A stretch of 7,270 bases of DNA, taken from assembly GCA_011772595.1 (NCBI GenBank), contig WVZH01000547.1, positions 1 through 7,270 on the forward strand, read 5' to 3'. Shown here in pieces: positions 1-4,300 of this stretch (its first letter is position 1; each line of letters opens with the position of its first letter). The DNA is from Anaerolineales bacterium (GTDB taxonomy: Bacteria; Chloroflexota; Anaerolineae; Anaerolineales; E44-bin32). Under the pieces are notes generated by a model, which was given only the letters and a program-made list of their open reading frames with translations, made no database searches and was not told the origin of the DNA. A program made the translations under genes and the position numbers.

Positions 1-198
1 TCGATCCCCTTCCTGCTCCTGGGGCTCGTGATCGCCGTGATCCTGCTTTATCGCCATCCTACCTGCTCGCTCCTGGCAAGTGAGAGGGTTCATGCTCGTC
101 TATGTGGTACCTGTTTTGATCCTGGTTCTTGCCCGAGTTTTTGCATCAATCCCTACCCTTGTCGGTCCGAGCAATCCTCGAACCCCCGTCCCAAGTAA
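1..198 (+). other. possible 3' end of a membrane protein gene (weak)
   Basis: The frame starting at base 1 is open until a TAA at 196-198. Its first 17 or so residues form a strongly hydrophobic helix (IPFLLLGLVIAVILLYR), which could be the last transmembrane segment of a protein whose gene starts left of the window. After about residue 25 the translation becomes cysteine- and proline-rich and overlaps the start of the PD40-protein gene in another frame, so that part is probably not natural coding sequence. A second open frame here ends at a TGA at 81-83 but shows no protein-like pattern. Either the gene is frame-shifted near base 75, or the hydrophobic run is accidental. Confidence 0.2.
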
Positions 199-688
199 GA
201 ACGCTCCCCCGCAGCCGATGTCAATGGGGTCAAACATCAATACCGCCCACCGAGAGGCAGAGCCCACTTTTACCGCAGATGGGCGAACGATGTATTTCAA
301 CTGCAATAACGCAGACATCTGCGTTTCCCACCTCGTAGGGACCTGGGAACAAGGCCAATGGACCGTGCCCGAGCTTCTCGACGCCCCGATCAACACCGAG
401 TATCTGGAAGTCGAACCCGTGATCAACGCATCTGGGGACAAGCTTTACTTCATGAGCATCAGGCCCCAGGGAGCGTTGTCGGGTTTTCCGTTTCTGTCGC
501 CCCTCGTCGACGTGCTCGAGGTGATCAACCGGTTCGCTAACGGAAAGTTCAACCAGACTTTCCTGGGTGGCTTTGGTTTGCCCGATGTTTATGTGAGTTA
601 TCAAATCGATGGTGCCTGGACGGAGCCGGTGAACCTGAAAAACGCCACAGGCGAGCCGCACATCAACACGCCCTTTGCTGACCACTGA
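92..688 (+). CDS. Exported PD40/WD40-like beta-propeller protein, C-terminally truncated
   Basis: Encodes 198 residues from ATG 92. This start is preferred over the in-frame GTG at 80 because a GAGAGG ribosome-binding-like site (82-87) sits just before it. Residues 1-18 are hydrophobic (MLVYVVPVLILVLARVFA), like a signal peptide or membrane anchor, followed by a Pro/Ser-rich linker to about residue 45. Propeller-type repeats follow: EAEPTFTADGRTMYF (about 55-69), EVEPVINASGDKLYFMS (about 106-122), then a DVYVSYQIDGAWTEPVNL strand set (about 165-182). INT motifs lie between blades. Such TolB/PD40 repeat proteins usually act in the periplasm or at the cell surface, but the substrate or partner is not predictable here. 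The protein ends at INTPFADH, exactly where the next blade should begin, and none of the three frames downstream carries another blade. A loop of about 40 residues between the second blade and DVYVS is longer than in most members I know. Family call good; specific function unknown. Confidence 0.75.
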   Translation: MLVYVVPVLILVLARVFASIPTLVGPSNPRTPVPSKNAPPQPMSMGSNINTAHREAEPTFTADGRTMYFNCNNADICVSHLVGTWEQGQWTVPELLDAPINTEYLEVEPVINASGDKLYFMSIRPQGALSGFPFLSPLVDVLEVINRFANGKFNQTFLGGFGLPDVYVSYQIDGAWTEPVNLKNATGEPHINTPFADH

Positions 689-700
689 ATGACCTCGCAC

Positions 701-732
701 GCCTGCGTGGCTCCCCAAACCCCCGCGCAGGC
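701..732 (+). terminator. Hairpin after the propeller gene, possible terminator
   Basis: GCCTGCG (701-707) pairs perfectly with CGCAGGC (726-732) across an 18-base loop, 12 bases after the TGA of the propeller gene. A second small inverted repeat (GGCC-AAAT-GGCC, 730-741) overlaps its right arm. No T-run follows, so an intrinsic Rho-independent terminator is not well supported; the hairpin might only protect the 3' end or be chance in GC-rich DNA. Confidence 0.25.
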
Positions 733-941
733 CAAATGGCCCTTGTGCGGTAGGACACCGTGGCCTATGCTGAGGTTGGGAATGGTGCCGCCAATCGCCT
801 GAGACGTGCCGGAGACGAGAGACGGAAAGGCTTCCAAGAAACGTCCAATCAAGCGCCGCACGTTAGGCCGAGGAGCACCGACGCCGGCAGAGGCTTTCGG
901 CCACGGCCCCTCCCGGGGGATAGCCGAGGATGCTTTCCAGG

Positions 942-1001
942 CTTGATGAGCATCTGGACCGGATGGGCGCCAAGCTGGGGGCGCTCGTTGTTTTTAAACG
1001 G
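942..1001 (+). pseudogene. Possible relic of an AAA-ATPase/PD-(D/E)XK-type protein C-terminus
   Basis: In the frame starting at 942 about 20 residues read LDEHLDRMGAKLG followed by ALVVFKR. This resembles, from memory, the conserved C-terminal segment of AAA-ATPase-like proteins with a PD-(D/E)XK nuclease-type tail, where a (Y/H)-(L/M)-D-R-x-G-x-x-x-G-x-L-V-(I/V)-F-D-R pattern ends the fold. Upstream the frame is closed by a TAG at 921-923, and downstream the sequence becomes Gly/Arg/Lys-rich with no family resemblance, so no complete gene can be drawn. If real, it is a small fragment of a decayed gene. The match is short and could be chance. Confidence 0.2.
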
Positions 1002-1051
1002 GTGACGTTGACCAACGCGCCTCGCACGGAAGGAGGCGCTGGACGCCCGGG

Positions 1052-1083
1052 GTCGGGGAAGGGACGCAAAGCTGAACCCCGAC
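1052..1083. repeat. Inverted repeat GTCGGGG / CCCCGAC
   Basis: GTCGGGG (1052-1058) is the perfect reverse complement of CCCCGAC (1077-1083), with an 18-base spacer. It is one of several stem-forming repeats in the gap before the NRPS. No T-run or known regulatory motif accompanies it, and a 7-base GC-rich match is only weak evidence of function. Confidence 0.25.
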
Positions 1084-1134
1084 AGAAGACAGCAGACCGA
1101 GACGCCTGCGTGCCAAAACCGATTGCTTAAGATC

Positions 1135-1195
1135 GACGATGACGAGGGGGCCATGAGCTCGGAGGCCGAGCCTTTCGGGAACACTGGCCATCGTC
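1135..1195 (+). other. Nested inverted repeats, possible structured leader RNA
   Basis: An outer stem can form between GACGATG (1135-1141) and CATCGTC (1189-1195). It is extended, after a bulge on the left arm, by GCCA (1150-1153) pairing with TGGC (1185-1188). Inside lies a perfect hairpin GCTCGG-AGG-CCGAGC (1157-1171). Together they make a bulged stem with an internal hairpin over 61 bases, ending about 145 bases before the proposed NRPS start. I do not recognise a known riboswitch or group II intron domain. It overlaps the start of the small ORF at 1153-1344, so it could control its translation, or be coincidental in GC-rich DNA. Confidence 0.3.
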
Positions 1196-1344
1196 AGATG
1201 ATCAGCGTTGATGTTCGGTCCGTGGAAAGGCGGATCGGTCCGCTCAGAGGGAGGCCGATGCGGAAGGTCCTACGGGTGAACCGTGATCTAGGCCGGCTGT
1301 GCCAAGGTGCAGACCGTCCACACAAGCCTGGTCTGGGAACGTGA
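1153..1344 (+). CDS. Possible small ORF overlapping the NRPS start
   Basis: An ATG at 1153 preceded by a purine-rich GAGGGGG (1143-1149) opens a frame of 63 residues, beginning MSSEAEPFGNTGHRQ and ending in PHKPGLGT. It is arginine-rich (about 11 Arg), has no tryptophan, no membrane segment and no recognised domain. A small ORF just before an NRPS raises the question of an MbtH-like partner, but the Trp/Pro signature of MbtH proteins is absent. Its TGA (1342-1344) overlaps the GTG at 1341 as GTGA, the arrangement used for translational coupling; this is the main argument for it being expressed. The composition is equally compatible with a shadow frame, so the call is weak. Confidence 0.25.
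   Translation: MSSEAEPFGNTGHRQMISVDVRSVERRIGPLRGRPMRKVLRVNRDLGRLCQGADRPHKPGLGT
1230..1243. repeat. Small perfect hairpin next to a TCGGTCCG direct repeat
   Basis: GCGGA-TCGG-TCCGC is a perfect 5-bp stem with a 4-base loop. The octamer TCGGTCCG occurs twice, 20 bases apart (1215-1222 and 1235-1242), and the second copy forms the loop and right arm of this hairpin. A pair of octamers about two helical turns apart could be a protein-binding site upstream of the NRPS, but no known operator is recognised. Confidence 0.25.
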
Positions 1345-4300
1345 ACTCGAAACCCTCGCATGGTGCGGCGGCATCCCGGAATCCCTGGGATTTCCCCCTA
1401 TCTCATGGACAAAGAGCGTTGTGGTTTTTATACGCCATCGCTCCGCAGGCGGTCGCCTACAATCTGGCAGGCGCGGCGGCTGTTCCCGAGAACACCGATC
1501 TGCGTGCGCTCGAGAGAGCATTCCGCCGGCTGGCCGACCGGCACCCCATGCTTCGGGCCACCTTCGCCGCTCCGGGCGGTGAACCGGTTCAGCGTGTTCA
1601 CCCCATACAGGACTTCCCTTTTCGGGTTGTTGATGCCTCCGCATGGGACCCGGCGGACAGGGACGAGCGGCTTGCATCGGCGATTCAACGCCCCTTTGAC
1701 CTGGAGCAGGGGCCTGCGTGGCGAGTGCTCGTGCTCCAAGGGGCGCCCCTCGAGAAGGAACATCCCGAGAGCCGGAGCGCCTCTCGCCATCTGGTTCTCC
1801 TGACACTCCATCACATTATCGGCGACCTGTGGTCCACCGCGGTTCTCACCTCGGAGTTGGCCGCACTTTACCGGGAGGAGGTCACAGGACCTCCAGCACA
1901 ATTGAAGCCACTGCGATCAACCTATGCCGACCACGTGTACCGCGAGAGGGAGATGTTGGCCGGGCCCCGCGGGCGAGCGAGTTGGGACTACTGGCGCAAC
2001 GTCCTGGACGTTGACCTTCCGTCGCTCGAATTGCCGACGGATCGGCCCCGTTCAACCGTGCTGAGCAACCACGGTGCCCGGGAGGCATTCCTCCTCGGAC
2101 CGGAGGTTACGCAACGGCTCAGGAAATTGGCTGAGGTACAACATGTTTCCCTCCAGACCCTACTGCTCGCTGCCCTGCAGACGTTGTTGCACAGGTATAC
2201 GGGTCAGGACGACATCATCACAGGGTTCCCTAAAGCCGGGCGGAGTGCGGTCACGGCCCGGGTGATCGGCTACTTTGTCAACCTGGTTCCTGTACGGGCG
2301 CGCTTCGCCGATGATCCGCGCTTCAGTGATGTGCTGCGACGGACCCAGCGAGCGCTCGACGAAAGTTCTGAGCACGACTGGTACCCGTTCCCCGTATTGG
2401 TCAGTCGCCTCCGGCCGGCGCGTGACCTGAGCCGTTCGCCGCTGATCCAGGTCGTGTTCTCCTGGCAGAAGACCACCCGTCTGGTGCCGGATGGACACGC
2501 GCGAGCTTTCGGCTTGGGCCAGGCCGGCCACCGGCTCGAGGTCGGCGGGCTGCAATTGAGCACCGTCCCGCTACCGCACCAGACCGCCTCCTTCGACCTT
2601 ACGGTCACCGCTACTGAGACCCCTGACGGGCTTGCGGTAACCATGGAGTACAGCACGGACCTGTTTGATGCGACGACGATCAGGCGCCTGGCCGGTTGCT
2701 ATCGCAGCCTTCTCGACAGCATCCTTTCGAGCCCAGACCGGTCGGTGTCGCGCCTGGATATCCTTACGAGCAACGAGCGAAAGCAACTGCTGGTCGATTG
2801 GAATGCGACCACCGCTCCGTATCCCCAGCGCTGTCTCCATCAACTCTTCGAGGACTGGGCGAGCCGGCAGCCGGAGGTGCTCGCCGTGAAGTGCGAAGAC
2901 CAAGAGTTGACCTACGGCGAGCTGAATCGTCGCGCCAACCAGGTTGCCCGCTACCTGCTGCAGCAGGGCATTCATCCCGGCGCGTCGGTGGGCTTATGCT
3001 GTGAGCCCTCGCTTCAGACGATCATCGGCCTCCTCGGCATCCTGAAGGCCGGGGCCGCCTATCTGCCGATCGATCCTTACTACCCACGCGATCGCCAGGC
3101 CTTCATGTTGAACGACGCCCGCGCCCCGGTTTTGGTCACCCACGCAGCCGTGCGCGACCGTCTGCCCCACTTCGCCGGGGCGATTCTCGACCTGGACACC
3201 GACTGGCTCACCATACGCCAGCAGCCGGAGACCAATCCTCCAGTGCACGTCGACCCCGATGGCATGGCCTACCTGATCTTCACCTCAGGCTCGACGGGTC
3301 AGCCAAAGGGCTCAGCACTGGCTCATCGTGGAGTGGTCAACCTGCTGGCGGATTTCCAGCTGCGCCAACCGATCGCCCCTGGAGACCCCTGCAGCTGGTG
3401 GACCAGCTTCAGCTTCGATGTCTCGGTGTACGAGATCTTCTCTCCCCTGCTGGCTGGAGGTACGCTCCATGTGATCCCTCAAGCCCTGCGGCTGGATCCA
3501 CCCGCCTTGTTGGCGTGGCTGCACGCTCAGCGGATCCGTCACGCCTACCTGCCCCCATTCCTGCTGGCGGATCTTGCTGCCTGGCTTGAGCGGAATCCCG
3601 GCCAGTCTGAGCTGCGCCGGCTTTTGGTCGGCGTCGAGCCCATCCCGGAACAACTGCTGATGACCATCAGCGCTCAGTTGCCCCAGTTGCGTATCATCAA
3701 CGGCTACGGTCCCAGTGAGACGACCATCTGTTCGAGTCTGTATGACGTGGATACAACCCGGTCAGCGCGTGGCAAGACGCCGATCGGCAAGCCGGTTATC
3801 AACACGCAGATCTACCTGTTGGACCGGCATCTGCAGCCGGTGCCGGTGGGTGTGACCGGGGAGATCTACATTGGCGGGATTGGCCTGTCCCGTGGCTATC
3901 TCAATCGTCCCGATTTGACCGCCCAGCGCTTCTTGCTCAGTCCATTCACTCGCGAACCGGGCGCCTACCTCTATCGCACAGGTGACCTGGCGCGGCATCT
4001 GCCAGATGGCAACCTCGAGTTCCTGGGCCGCAGCGACGATCAGGTCAAAATACACGGTATGCGTATCGAACCGGCCGAGATCGAAGCCGCCCTGTGTCTC
4101 CACCCTGCCATTGGCCATGCTGCCGTCCTCGCCCGTCCGGATGACCAGGGTGAACTTCGTCTGGTTGCGTACCTGGTGCCAACCGGGATCCCGCCGCCCT
4201 CACCCCAGGGGCTACGCCGTTTCCTCGCACAAAGCCTCCCTGTCAACATGCTGCCCCATACCTTCGTCGTGGTTGACGCGCTACCGCGGACGCCAAATGG

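Larger units (their letters stand above)
689..1340. other. Long stretch between genes with no convincing protein gene
   Basis: About 650 bases separate the truncated propeller gene from the NRPS. Open frames here are short (under about 110 codons) on both strands, have arginine-, proline- and serine-rich compositions typical of GC-rich shadow translations, and show no recognisable domain apart from a short ATPase-like tail at 942-1001. The stretch contains several inverted repeats (701-732, 1052-1083, 1135-1195, 1157-1171, 1230-1243), listed separately. I see no tRNA, rRNA, transposase or integrase, and no clear sigma-70 promoter. It could be the eroded junction of a genomic rearrangement, or a long leader for the NRPS transcript. 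Confidence 0.55.

Noticed and set aside
855..870. Integron attC-like core GTTAGGC
   Set aside because: It matches the core consensus GTTRRRY, but there is no matching RYYYAAC partner or paired inner sites upstream, and a 7-base match is expected by chance.
1020..1290. Group II intron or other catalytic RNA remnant
   Set aside because: Several hairpins are present, but no domain V hairpin, no GTGYG-type 5' boundary and no reverse-transcriptase coding sequence could be recognised.
689..1340. Insertion sequence between the two genes
   Set aside because: No transposase-like reading frame, no long terminal inverted repeats and no flanking target-site duplication were found.
1153..1344. MbtH-like protein directly upstream of the NRPS
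   Set aside because: Size and position would fit, but the translation has no tryptophan and lacks the conserved MbtH signature.
1288..1901. Overlapping open frames on both strands across the start of the C1 domain
   Set aside because: The + frame at positions divisible by 3 carries C-domain motifs from 1392 onward; the other frames are Arg/Pro-rich shadows.
4020..4085. His in the A8 motif (VKIHGMRIE instead of VKIRG)
   Set aside because: This Arg to His change is a tolerated variant in adenylation domains as far as I know, and the rest of the motif is intact, so it is not evidence of inactivity.
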